DNA of 5,923 nucleotides from Paramuribaculum sp. (GTDB taxonomy: Bacteria; Bacteroidota; Bacteroidia; Bacteroidales; Muribaculaceae). Shown in pieces: positions 1 through 5,923 of the stretch. Numbering within the stretch: the first letter of the stretch is position 1; every line of letters starts with the position of its first letter. The translations under genes were made by a program, and so were the position numbers. The notes under the pieces are model-generated. The model saw nothing but the letters and a program-made list of their open reading frames with translations. It was not told where the DNA came from and did not search any database. The stretch spans positions 1-5,923 of the forward strand of contig JAIDXA010000289.1 of assembly GCA_029058705.1 (NCBI GenBank), read 5' to 3'.

Positions 1-370
1 GTATTGGGTCAATGTCGGTGCTCAACCCACCGCCACAGTTCGCAGCATCCTCTCTAAAGAAGGCGTTCTTCTCATGAAGCACCTTCAGGGTGGTGTTAAG
101 AAAGGCGCATTCGACGAAGCGGAAGCTGAACGTCGTTTCGCTGCCTGGAAAGAAAAGAAGCAGGCAAACGTTGACGCCGTGAAAGCCAACATGGCTTCTG
201 CCAAAGAACTTGAGGCTAAGAAACGTTTTGAAGACGAGCAGGCTAAAAACGCAGCCAAAGCAGAAGCTGTGGCTAAGAAAAAAGCTGAGCTCGCTGCCGC
301 TAAAGCAGAAGCAGAAGCTGCTGCAGCTGAAGAAACAGCTGAAACGGAAGAAACTCCTGCTGCTGAATAA
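1..370 (+). CDS. rpsP: 30S ribosomal protein S16, 5'-truncated by window edge
   Basis: S16 is a small-subunit ribosomal protein that binds 16S rRNA and helps 30S assembly. The frame is open from base 2 and gives 122 residues before a TAA at 368-370. The segment starting YWVNVGAQPTATVRSIL matches the second half of the S16 core; the N-terminal roughly 55-60 residues lie outside the window. The ATG at 74 is internal (LLMKHLQGGVKKGAF), not the true start. After the core comes a tail of about 85 residues, very rich in Lys, Ala and Glu (repeated AKAEA/AKKKAE units, ending EETPAAE) and probably helical. Such long C-terminal extensions are known in Bacteroidetes S16 and absent from the short E. coli protein. 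An intrinsic terminator begins 36 bp after the stop, so rpsP is the last gene of its transcript. Identification is secure; the role of the tail is unknown. Confidence 0.95.
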   Translation, partial: YWVNVGAQPTATVRSILSKEGVLLMKHLQGGVKKGAFDEAEAERRFAAWKEKKQANVDAVKANMASAKELEAKKRFEDEQAKNAAKAEAVAKKKAELAAAKAEAEAAAAEETAETEETPAAE

Positions 371-405
371 ATTCTGCGGACAGAATCTAACGATTTCAAT
401 TTGCA

Positions 406-449
406 CAGTCGGCCGACTTCTCCGGAGAGAATGTCGGCCGACTGCTTTT
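406..449 (+). terminator. Intrinsic terminator after rpsP
   Basis: A perfect 12-bp inverted repeat (406-417 with 433-444, CAGTCGGCCGAC) encloses a 15-nt loop and is followed by CTTTT at 445-449. It begins 36 bp after the rpsP stop. Each arm contains the self-complementary decamer GTCGGCCGAC, so an arm could also pair with itself or between molecules. The loop contains a further short palindrome (TCTCCGGAGA, 419-428). The T-run is on the plus strand, so it mainly ends rpsP transcription. Confidence 0.85.
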
Positions 450-654
450 CTGAGAGAGTGTTTGGGTTTAAATCAAATTAAGACTGAGAGGATTTTTTGA
501 GCGAATTCCGCGAGTTGAAGAAGGAGCATAGCGGGCTATGCGACTGATGAGACTTGGAGGAATTCGCCAAAAAAGGCCTCAGGATTATTTTGAAGTTTAT
601 ACCTTTCATTCTATTTATTGTTAACACGGTTTAAATTCAAACACTCTCTGAGAT
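449..654. repeat. Nested inverted-repeat element, MITE/REP-like (non-coding)
   Basis: This occupies most of the 382-bp gap between the convergent rpsP and OmpP1-family genes. I see three nested inverted repeats. The outer arms 449-474 and 628-653 match at 22 of 26 positions; as RNA, 25 of 26 can pair counting G-U wobbles. The middle arms 493-509 and 559-574 pair over GCGAATTCC, then G-C and six A-T pairs with one bulged A at 500; CTGAG (484-488) pairs with CTCAG (578-582) outside them. The inner hairpin GCATAGC (526-532) pairs with GCTATGC (535-541). The hexamer TGCTTT lies just outside both ends (443-448 and 655-660) and could be a target-site duplication. No credible protein is encoded. The architecture fits a small non-autonomous mobile element or a dispersed palindromic repeat; whether other copies exist in the genome cannot be seen here. 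Confidence 0.6.
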
Positions 655-697
655 TGCTTTGACTGAGTGTTTGTCCGGATTCTGATCCGCGACAAAA

Positions 698-729
698 CAA
701 AGGCGATTTTCGTCAGAAAATCGCCTTTG
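698..729 (-). terminator. Intrinsic terminator of the OmpP1-family gene
   Basis: A perfect 14-bp inverted repeat (698-711 with 716-729, CAAAGGCGATTTTC) surrounds the 4-nt loop GTCA. It lies 23 bp beyond the stop of the leftward gene ending at 753. Read on the minus strand, the stem is followed by TTTTGTC after the closing TTTG, giving a near-continuous T-tract, so it mainly serves the leftward transcript. The plus side has only a weak T-run. Confidence 0.85.
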
Positions 730-752
730 CAGTATTTGTGTAATTATGTCAA

Positions 753-2384
753 TCAGAATCGGAAACCGACTGTCAGAACGATATTGTTTGAATTGGAACT
801 GACTTCTGAAGCTGTGGGAGCGAGGGTGTAGTTGTTTGGGCTATAAGGATGGAAATCGCTCGTTGAGTGCTTGTTGACATAAGCGGCGTCGGCATAGAAA
901 TTTTTATATTTATAGCCGAGACCACAGGTTATGAAGCGAGTGGAGTTGTCAAGAGTATAGGAAGGGGTTGTGCCGGTGTCGTTGGGCGATGAAGTGTAGA
1001 CAGGAATCTTATTTTCTTTAACTTCTGCTCCTGTAGGAGACGATTCGTATGCATATCCGGCGCGAATGCTTATATGATTGTTGACTCTGTATTCTGCGCC
1101 GATTCTGATGATATTGGCGGCCTTGTAGTAGTTTTTTATGTCATCGTTGATGTATTCGGCATTTTCTCCGTTGTCGAATTTCGTCGTCATGCTCTGATAT
1201 GGGCGATATTCATAGTCGGCGGAGATGATCGCTTTCGGACCGATGACAACAGCGGCGCTGGCCATTAGCCTCCAGGGGGTGCGGAGTTTCCAGTTTGTCG
1301 CTTCTATCGGTGTTCCATGAAATCCGGGCTTGAGATCGCCGTCGGCATATCCATAACCGTAATCGACAATGCCGTCGTTGTTTTGCGAAAGATTGTAGTA
1401 TGTAGGAGTATGAACCGCGAGGCCGAGTCGCAGTTCGTTGATGGGACGAACAATTAGTCCGGCCTTGAAATTATAGCCCGTTCCGCTGATATGTTTGCGG
1501 CTCTGCAGCCCGAACCCTACTTCCTGATCGGTCGCAACTGGCGTTGGACTTGCCACAACGGCATTCTCATCTCCGTTTTGCTGGACAATTGGAATTGTTG
1601 CATTAGAGAGAAATTCCTGGTAATAGATGTTCTGATTGTAGTTTATGTCGGTAATGCCGAACCCGATGCCCCAATAGACAACGTCGGAAAAGTTCCCGCC
1701 AAGGTTGATTTCATATTCATCAACATAGCCGGTTTCTTCCACATCGAATTCGTGTTCGCCTGAAGTCCCGTTTCCCCAGAGTCCATTGTAGGTTGTGCTT
1801 CCCGGGCTTACAGGGTTTATCATATAGGAGTTGTAGGCAAGCATGCTCATCCATGGCGCGCCGTAGGCTGAAAAATAATTTTTGTCGGTTCCTTCCAGTT
1901 CCTGGGTGGTCCAGTTTTCGGCTGAAGTATACCCAGCGATATAATTTGACAATGAGCCGTTCATCACGTCTACCCCGCGGAACCGTCTGTTGAACGATGC
2001 TGCGCGGTTATAGGTGAATCCCCAATTGAAGAATGGCATTATCTCAGAGTTTGTGCGCGTTGCCCCGACATATCCGACGTTGTTGACTCCGACTTTCGTC
2101 TGCTTCTGGTTGTATGACATGACCGGAGTGTTTGTTTTGGCGTTTTGTATGTCGATGTCAAGAGTGATGCCAATGTCGCTTTTGCGATATACGCCGATGC
2201 CGCCTGGATTTTGGTTCAGGGTTGACAGATCACCGCCTAACGCTCCGAAAGCGCCTCCCATTGACATGAAACGGGCGGTCCCTTTCAGGTCATACCGCGA
2301 CAATTGATAAGCATCAATGGCAGTCTGGCCAAAAAGAGTAAGCGGCAGTGTGGCCATTATGGCTGAAAAAACTCGTTTTTTCAT
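753..2384 (-). CDS. OmpP1/FadL-family outer-membrane transport protein
   Basis: A 543-residue predicted outer-membrane beta-barrel of the OmpP1/FadL/TodX family, whose members pass hydrophobic compounds such as fatty acids through the outer membrane. Residues 1-19 form a signal peptide (MKKR, hydrophobic stretch, cleavage near FGQ). The N-terminal part has the Bacteroidetes hallmark GTARFMSMGGAFGALGGD (35-52) followed by NQNPGGIGVY (57-66), which corresponds to the NPAG region of the FadL hatch. The rest is alternating aromatic/polar strands, including FNWGFTYNR, YNFKAGLIVRP, ISADYEYRPY and IRIGAEYRVNNHISIRAGYAY. It ends in the barrel-assembly signal LTVGFRF with a terminal Phe. The ATG at 2382-2384 is chosen because the signal peptide follows it directly; no Shine-Dalgarno sequence is present, as usual in this phylum. 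The substrate is unknown; relatives are often labelled hemin receptor without proof. It is the last gene of the leftward group. Confidence 0.85.
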   Translation of the reverse strand: MKKRVFSAIMATLPLTLFGQTAIDAYQLSRYDLKGTARFMSMGGAFGALGGDLSTLNQNPGGIGVYRKSDIGITLDIDIQNAKTNTPVMSYNQKQTKVGVNNVGYVGATRTNSEIMPFFNWGFTYNRAASFNRRFRGVDVMNGSLSNYIAGYTSAENWTTQELEGTDKNYFSAYGAPWMSMLAYNSYMINPVSPGSTTYNGLWGNGTSGEHEFDVEETGYVDEYEINLGGNFSDVVYWGIGFGITDINYNQNIYYQEFLSNATIPIVQQNGDENAVVASPTPVATDQEVGFGLQSRKHISGTGYNFKAGLIVRPINELRLGLAVHTPTYYNLSQNNDGIVDYGYGYADGDLKPGFHGTPIEATNWKLRTPWRLMASAAVVIGPKAIISADYEYRPYQSMTTKFDNGENAEYINDDIKNYYKAANIIRIGAEYRVNNHISIRAGYAYESSPTGAEVKENKIPVYTSSPNDTGTTPSYTLDNSTRFITCGLGYKYKNFYADAAYVNKHSTSDFHPYSPNNYTLAPTASEVSSNSNNIVLTVGFRF

Positions 2385-2410
2385 ATTCTGTGAAGTAATG
2401 TATTGTTATG

Positions 2411-2418
2411 CAAAGATG
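2411..2418 (-). promoter_or_regulatory. Possible -7 element upstream of the OmpP1-family gene
   Basis: The minus strand reads CATCTTTG, seven of eight bases of the Bacteroidetes -7 consensus TAnnTTTG, 27 bp before the start codon at 2384. No TTG -33 element sits at the expected 19-21 bp spacing, so this is a weak candidate. If it is real, the barrel gene can be expressed apart from the gene upstream; if not, the 80-bp spacing permits cotranscription. Confidence 0.25.
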
Positions 2419-2464
2419 GTGTTGGTGAATGCATCTCCCCGGAGATAAAAACCGCTTTGTGGAA

Positions 2465-3481
2465 TCAGTGACGTCCGCGTCCGCCTCCGCCACGCGAACC
2501 TCCTCCCATTGAACCGGCGCTTCCGCCCCGATAACCTCCGAATGAGCCGGAACTGCGATAGGAGCTGTTGTTGCTGTTGTTCTGGTAACGGTAGGAATTA
2601 GTGTTTGAGTTCTGGCGATAAGAGTTGTTGCTGCTGTTGTTCTGGCGCAAATTTGAATTGCCCTGACGGATTGAACCGCTTCCTTTCCTTACGGAGTTTC
2701 CGCTTTGGCGGTATCCGGACGACGAATTCCCCGGGCGATAAGTGTCGGCAGATGGTCTTGATGAGGGGCGATAAGCCGGACGCATAGTCTGTCCGGGACG
2801 AATGTTGCCGGCAGATGGTCTTGATGCAGGGCGATAAGCCGGACGAATGTTGCCTACAGGACGGTTGGGCCGGCTCGGTATTATTGCCGATCCCCATCCG
2901 TGTCCCCAACCCCAGTTCCAGGACGGGCCCCAGCACCAGGACGGACTCCAGCTCCATGATGGCCCCCAGGCCCAATATGGATCCCATCCGCAGTTCCAAT
3001 ACCAGGAGTAAGGACGTGCATAGCCCCAATACCAGGACGAAAGTGGGTAAGGATATCCCCAGTAGCCGACCGACGGAACAGTGTTGACATAGATATTCAC
3101 ATCTGTAGACGGCTGGGAATAATATAGGTTGGCAAGGTCGGCATCGTTTGAGGATGCAATTATGTCGGGGTTATGGAACCGTTCGATCTGTCGGGTATAA
3201 TTGAAGTCTCCTGTTTGGGCTGATTCCCCGATTGTGTCGGCAGAGGCAAAGACACCCCGGCGATTATATGTGTCTACATCGATGTTGACACCGGACTGAG
3301 GAACCGACGTTGCTGACTGGTATGCCTGTGGCTCAAACGTGTTTTTCTGTTTTTTCGATTCGCTTTTGACTTTCGACGGATTGAAGTAGATGTCATCGTC
3401 GTCGTAGCTTTGGGCAAAACCGACAGCACAGGAACCAAAAAGCATGATTCCGGCCAGAAATGGTGTTATTCGGATATTCAT
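2465..3481 (-). CDS. Exported low-complexity Trp-, Arg/Pro- and Asn/Ser-rich protein, function unknown
   Basis: A 338-residue exported protein of unknown function. Residues 1-24 look like a signal peptide ending GFAQ; a Cys at 18 (LFGSC) makes a lipoprotein possible, but the lipobox is poor. Five zones follow. Residues 25-38 have an acidic YDDDDIYFNPSK motif. Residues 40-135 are a mixed-composition region (including TYNRRG, NYTRQIERFHNPDII and YVNTVPSVGYW). Residues 140-197 contain 16 Trp plus many Tyr, Gly and Pro in a roughly two- to four-residue rhythm (SWYWGY, DPYWAWGPSWSW). Residues 203-250 hold about two 21-residue RPAYRPxSRPSA repeats. Residues 251-338 are Asn/Ser/Gln/Arg-rich and finish in Gly/Arg with RGRH. 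The basic tail could bind nucleic acid, polysaccharide or membrane, but this is inference. It lies 80 bp upstream of the OmpP1-family gene on the same strand and may be cotranscribed. The start at 3481 is supported by the signal peptide. Confidence 0.8.
   Translation of the reverse strand: MNIRITPFLAGIMLFGSCAVGFAQSYDDDDIYFNPSKVKSESKKQKNTFEPQAYQSATSVPQSGVNIDVDTYNRRGVFASADTIGESAQTGDFNYTRQIERFHNPDIIASSNDADLANLYYSQPSTDVNIYVNTVPSVGYWGYPYPLSSWYWGYARPYSWYWNCGWDPYWAWGPSWSWSPSWCWGPSWNWGWGHGWGSAIIPSRPNRPVGNIRPAYRPASRPSAGNIRPGQTMRPAYRPSSRPSADTYRPGNSSSGYRQSGNSVRKGSGSIRQGNSNLRQNNSSNNSYRQNSNTNSYRYQNNSNNSSYRSSGSFGGYRGGSAGSMGGGSRGGGGRGRH
2747..2845. repeat. Two-copy 63-bp-period tandem repeat within the exported protein gene
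   Basis: A 36-bp segment at 2747-2782 recurs at 2810-2845 with 34 of 36 bases identical, a period of 63 bp or 21 codons. It encodes the Arg/Pro repeats RPAYRPASRPSA and RPAYRPSSRPSA. The period is a multiple of three, so copy-number change would keep the frame. A second, shorter periodicity of 60 bp links 2571-2585 and 2631-2645 (GCTGTTGTTCTGG core), which encodes the Asn/Ser runs. Confidence 0.8.
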
Positions 3482-3575
3482 AATTCAGATTTTATAAGTT
3501 GAGAGATTGTTGGCATCTGTATCATAAGACATCAGACGTTTGGTTTGGTTTAATGTCTTTTTTGCTTTAATATCA

Positions 3576-3583
3576 CAAATATA
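3576..3583 (-). promoter_or_regulatory. Bacteroidetes-type -7 element for the exported protein gene
   Basis: The minus strand reads TATATTTG, an exact match to TAnnTTTG, about 95 bp upstream of the start codon at 3481. Transcription would begin near 3568-3570, giving an untranslated leader of about 87 nt. The nearest TTG upstream (minus strand, 3608-3610) is 24 bp away, longer than the usual 19-21, so the -33 box is weak. This promoter could drive the exported protein and the downstream barrel gene. Confidence 0.5.
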
Positions 3584-3712
3584 ACACATTCGGACGGAAC
3601 ATTGGCTCAAAATCTCCGTTAGTGTGTTCTTTTTATACAGATTTAACAGAATCGTCCCGTCGCATCAATGTTATGGCTTTCTGCGGCGAGACGAATCTGC
3701 GAGTGGGGGAAT

Positions 3713-4273
3713 TCAGTTTTGTCTGCTATATGCAACCGGACGTATGTCGTAGCTCAACATGCAGATGCAGAAGCCCCAATAGATAAATGCGAGAGAGGTC
3801 AGCATACTTGTCATCAGCATGTTCTGTATGTATCCTGCTTCAAGGAAGAAGAAGCCGATGACCATCAGAAGGATTCCGTTGATCAGGTATAGCCACCAGT
3901 ATTTGCGGCCGCGCTGGCTGACGGAACTGAAAATCGCGCTGAGTCCCCAGAACAGAAACACGATCGCTATGAAATAGGGGAATACGAGCTCAGACAATAT
4001 CACGCTGCGCACAAGCATGAACCCGATGAACAGGTCAATGATGCCGCCGGCGAGCCACCACCCCCATCCTTGCGGACGATCTGCGCCTGACGAAACGCAA
4101 AGCTGCACTATTCCGCCCAGAACGAGCAACCATCCGAAAATCTGTGAAGAGACAGCAAAGCCTATGGCCGGCCAGAGCCAGTAGGCAAAACCGGAAAGGA
4201 CTGTCAGGATACCCACAAGCAGAACAACCCACCACCATTTGGATTGTCCCCAATAGTTAGTTAGTGTTTTCAT
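3713..4273 (-). CDS. DUF308 / HdeD-family six-helix inner-membrane protein
   Basis: A 186-residue integral membrane protein of the DUF308/HdeD type. Six hydrophobic segments are visible at about residues 13-34, 38-61, 70-90, 96-117, 126-146 and 151-174, separated by short polar loops (SSGADRPQGW, SVSQRGRKYW). The family's three-fold hairpin pattern shows in repeated Gly-rich helices: LVGILTVLSGF, LAGGIIDLFIGF and LINGILLMVIGF. Length and topology match E. coli HdeD, linked to acid resistance, but the biochemical role of most members is unknown, so no function is assigned. The ATG at 4271-4273 begins MKTLTNYWGQSKWWWV, a short cytoplasmic lead-in to helix 1. The leader is A/T-rich without a Shine-Dalgarno sequence. 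It is flanked by gaps of 171 and 231 bp and no clear terminator was found after its TGA, so it is probably a single-gene unit. Confidence 0.85.
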   Translation of the reverse strand: MKTLTNYWGQSKWWWVVLLVGILTVLSGFAYWLWPAIGFAVSSQIFGWLLVLGGIVQLCVSSGADRPQGWGWWLAGGIIDLFIGFMLVRSVILSELVFPYFIAIVFLFWGLSAIFSSVSQRGRKYWWLYLINGILLMVIGFFFLEAGYIQNMLMTSMLTSLAFIYWGFCICMLSYDIRPVAYSRQN

Positions 4274-4297
4274 AATTGAGTGATTTAAAATTGTTTT

Positions 4298-4444
4298 TTA
4301 TGACAATATAACATCATTTATATTGAAATTGTTGAATTCCATCCCTCTGACCACGTCAGTGCCAGCCTTGGTGACGGCGGAGCTGTCCATGAGGCCAGTT
4401 GAATCCGCAGCGGCGACCAATGACAAAACCGTTATCTCATATTC
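4298..4444 (-). other. Coding-like open stretch directly after the receptor stop (possible small ORF or remnant)
   Basis: The frame of the upstream receptor stays open after its TAA (4445-4447) for 48 sense codons, ending at a TAA at 4298-4300. The translation includes LSLVAAADSTGLMDSSAVTK and then AGTDVVRGMEFNNFNINDV. Codons are strongly RNY-like (GTC GCC GCT GCG GAT, AAG GCT GGC ACT GAC), and 4336-4435 is visibly more GC-rich than the A/T-rich sequence beside it. The first in-frame ATG (4388-4390) would give only 30 residues, with no ribosome site to be expected in this phylum. It may be a small gene, a decayed gene end, or chance; I recognise no family. It fills most of the spacer ahead of the HdeD-type gene. 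Confidence 0.25.
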
Positions 4445-5923
4445 TTATCTGTTGTCTTTTGTTTCACGATAGTCTTGTATGCCATCCACCACGTTTATGT
4501 CAACTTGTTTGCCTCCTGAAAAGTTCCAGGTAAGCGACAGGCCTACATACTGGACAGGCGTAGTGTATTTATACGACACCTTGTTCATACCTGCCTGTCT
4601 GTCAAGTTTTCGTCGATTGCCAATAGGGGTAAATTCAACGGCAACCTGAAGATTGTCTTTAAGGAATGACTTATAGATTCGTCCGTTGACGTTATAAACA
4701 GCGTGGTATGTGCGGTCGAGGGTCTTATACATTGGCTCGAAATTCACATTGAGCATACCGCCCCATCCGTTGGGAAACCTGAAATTGTTGTTGAAATAGA
4801 AATATTCCTTTAACTGTGTTTTGCCATAATGAATATTTGCGATGGTAATATTTTCCGGCGTTATCTCTATGCGGCCTGAGAGTTTGAATTTCCACCATTT
4901 TACGGGAGATTCTATCCATTCGGCACCGAAGCCCCATACTCCCTGACCGGATATGTTGACCGGTTTTGTATAGAATACTTCCGGATTTTCCGTGCTCTGG
5001 AATGTCTGCCAATATATGCGGTCGTGAGAATGGGCATATAATGCTGTGATATTAACCTTATTCCTGAACAAAGACAAACCTGCCATAATCATGTCTGCCG
5101 ACTGAGCTTTAAGATTTGGATTGCCTACTGTGTAATTATACTGGTCATCCCAGTTAACTGCCGATGAAATCGCAGTATATGGAATTTCATTCAGTGTTCG
5201 CTTGTAGTTCAACATTACCGTATGGTTCATTTTCGATCCGAAAGGCATCATTACCTGAACAGTAGGATTTATCGCCCATTGTGTATTGTGGCTCTTTACG
5301 TCAGCTTGTTTGTCATGATAGATTATTCTATTGAGTTGCCAGTTTATGCCGGCACTATAACGTAGTTTCCAAACCATACCTTGCGCAGAAGCATATACTA
5401 TTGGGGTGAAGCCGTTTGTGCCGGTAGGTGTGGAACTTACTTTGAATCGATCACTTTCAATAGTGGCGGAAGGTGTGAACGTTGAGGAAATCCATTGTGT
5501 GGAAGCCCCGAACTTCCAAGACAGTCTGCGACTGTGGGGATAAAGAAAGTCTGCCTTGAATTTCCATAGATTCAGATTATCCTTGTCGTATGTTGCGCCG
5601 ACAATATCATTATCTATGGAATAATCTGCGCGCTCATTGCTGTGGCGGTTAAGATAGTCTGCTGTCAGCTCCATTGACGCTCCTTTCTTGTTGAGAGGGA
5701 GTTGGAACTTCAGAGTGCCTTCCTGTGTGACTGTATTTATTCGTTTATCAATTGCCGACATGGAGTATTCCACCACAGAGAATGAGGTGGGTCTTGGACG
5801 CGAAGTAGCAATAAGGTAACTGCCTCCAAGCTGTGCACCTGAGTTAAACTGCTGCGTTAGGCTAAGACGGTTTCTGAAATCGAAGCTGTGAGATTTGGAT
5901 GACTCTGTGAGAAATGTATGAAG
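4445..5923 (-). CDS. TonB-receptor-like outer-membrane beta-barrel protein, C-terminal part (5' end outside window)
   Basis: The frame is open from the window edge at 5923 to a TAA at 4445-4447, giving 492 residues of the barrel of an outer-membrane protein resembling the OMP_b-brl_3 group of TonB-dependent receptors in Bacteroidetes. The GTG at 5774-5776 is internal: 49 in-frame codons before it (including FDFRNRLSLTQQFNSGAQLG and SYLIATSRPRPTSFSVVEY) continue the barrel. The family signature YNYTVGNPNLKAQSADM (about residues 261-277 of this fragment) resembles the Y..GNP.LKP segment. Many amphipathic strands follow, and the last barrel strand is YVGLSLTWNFSGGKQVDINV with a short polar tail GIQDYRETKDNR, common in this group. 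The plug and any carboxypeptidase-like N-terminal domain lie outside the window, so TonB dependence is not shown directly. The substrate is unknown, and no SusD partner is present downstream. Confidence 0.85.
   Translation of the reverse strand, partial: LHTFLTESSKSHSFDFRNRLSLTQQFNSGAQLGGSYLIATSRPRPTSFSVVEYSMSAIDKRINTVTQEGTLKFQLPLNKKGASMELTADYLNRHSNERADYSIDNDIVGATYDKDNLNLWKFKADFLYPHSRRLSWKFGASTQWISSTFTPSATIESDRFKVSSTPTGTNGFTPIVYASAQGMVWKLRYSAGINWQLNRIIYHDKQADVKSHNTQWAINPTVQVMMPFGSKMNHTVMLNYKRTLNEIPYTAISSAVNWDDQYNYTVGNPNLKAQSADMIMAGLSLFRNKVNITALYAHSHDRIYWQTFQSTENPEVFYTKPVNISGQGVWGFGAEWIESPVKWWKFKLSGRIEITPENITIANIHYGKTQLKEYFYFNNNFRFPNGWGGMLNVNFEPMYKTLDRTYHAVYNVNGRIYKSFLKDNLQVAVEFTPIGNRRKLDRQAGMNKVSYKYTTPVQYVGLSLTWNFSGGKQVDINVVDGIQDYRETKDNR

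Noticed and set aside
85..399. Open frame of 104 codons antisense to rpsP
   Set aside because: It is a mirror of the Lys/Ala/Glu-rich S16 tail, giving a Ser/Ala-only low-complexity translation. The S16 match on the plus strand is secure.
676..689. Small hairpin CGGAT/ATCCG just left of the OmpP1-gene terminator
   Set aside because: The stem is only 5 bp; the adjacent 14-bp hairpin at 698-729 fully explains termination.
2433..2446. Hairpin ATCTCC/GGAGAT between the exported protein gene and the barrel gene
   Set aside because: The stem is 6 bp with a 2-nt loop and no T-run follows on either strand, so it is not a credible terminator.
2598..3090. Several open frames on both strands inside the Trp-rich protein gene
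   Set aside because: These are shadows produced by the repetitive codons. The 338-residue frame has a signal peptide and a clear module structure, the others do not.
3526..3559. 7-bp inverted repeat AAGACAT/ATGTCTT in the leader of the exported protein gene
   Set aside because: It is short and A/T-rich with a 20-nt loop and nothing around it resembles a known riboswitch, so chance is likely.
4301..4315. TATATTGT on the minus strand as a -7 element for the HdeD-type gene
   Set aside because: It matches only six of eight consensus bases and lies in an A/T-rich leader where such matches are expected; no -33 partner was found.
5774..5776. GTG as the start codon of the receptor-like gene
   Set aside because: The same frame continues upstream for 49 codons to the window edge with barrel-like sequence and no stop, so this GTG is internal.

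Overview
The window looks like a piece of a Bacteroidales chromosome, most likely gut-associated and possibly Muribaculaceae. Four signs support this: an S16 ribosomal protein with a long Lys/Ala/Glu-rich C-terminal tail, two outer-membrane beta-barrel proteins of types common in Bacteroidetes, start codons with no Shine-Dalgarno sequence, and a TAnnTTTG-type -7 promoter element. The family-level placement is inference.

Layout. Positions 1-370 (+) hold the 3' two-thirds of rpsP, followed by a strong intrinsic terminator (406-449). Positions 371-752 are a non-coding gap between convergent genes. Its main content is a roughly 206-bp nested inverted-repeat element (449-654) that looks like a MITE or REP-type repeat. 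The terminator of the leftward genes follows at 698-729. All remaining genes are on the minus strand. From right to left they are: the C-terminal 492 residues of an outer-membrane TonB-receptor-like barrel (4445-5923, cut by the window edge); a 171-bp spacer that is unusually coding-like; a six-helix DUF308/HdeD-type membrane protein (3713-4273); a secreted low-complexity protein with a Trp/Tyr-rich block and Arg/Pro, Asn/Ser and Gly/Arg repeats (2465-3481); and an OmpP1/FadL-family outer-membrane transport barrel (753-2384).

How they fit together. The low-complexity exported protein and the FadL-like barrel are 80 bp apart on one strand and share the terminator at 698-729, so they are a plausible two-gene cell-envelope unit. 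A good -7 element lies at 3576-3583. The HdeD-like gene and the receptor are separated from this pair, and from each other, by 171-231 bp and are probably transcribed separately. rpsP is an unrelated housekeeping gene converging on the group.

No CRISPR array, tRNA, rRNA, phage gene or transposase is visible. I did not find a convincing undescribed multi-gene system. The most notable non-genic signal is the nested inverted-repeat element. The most notable protein is the Trp-rich repeat protein.
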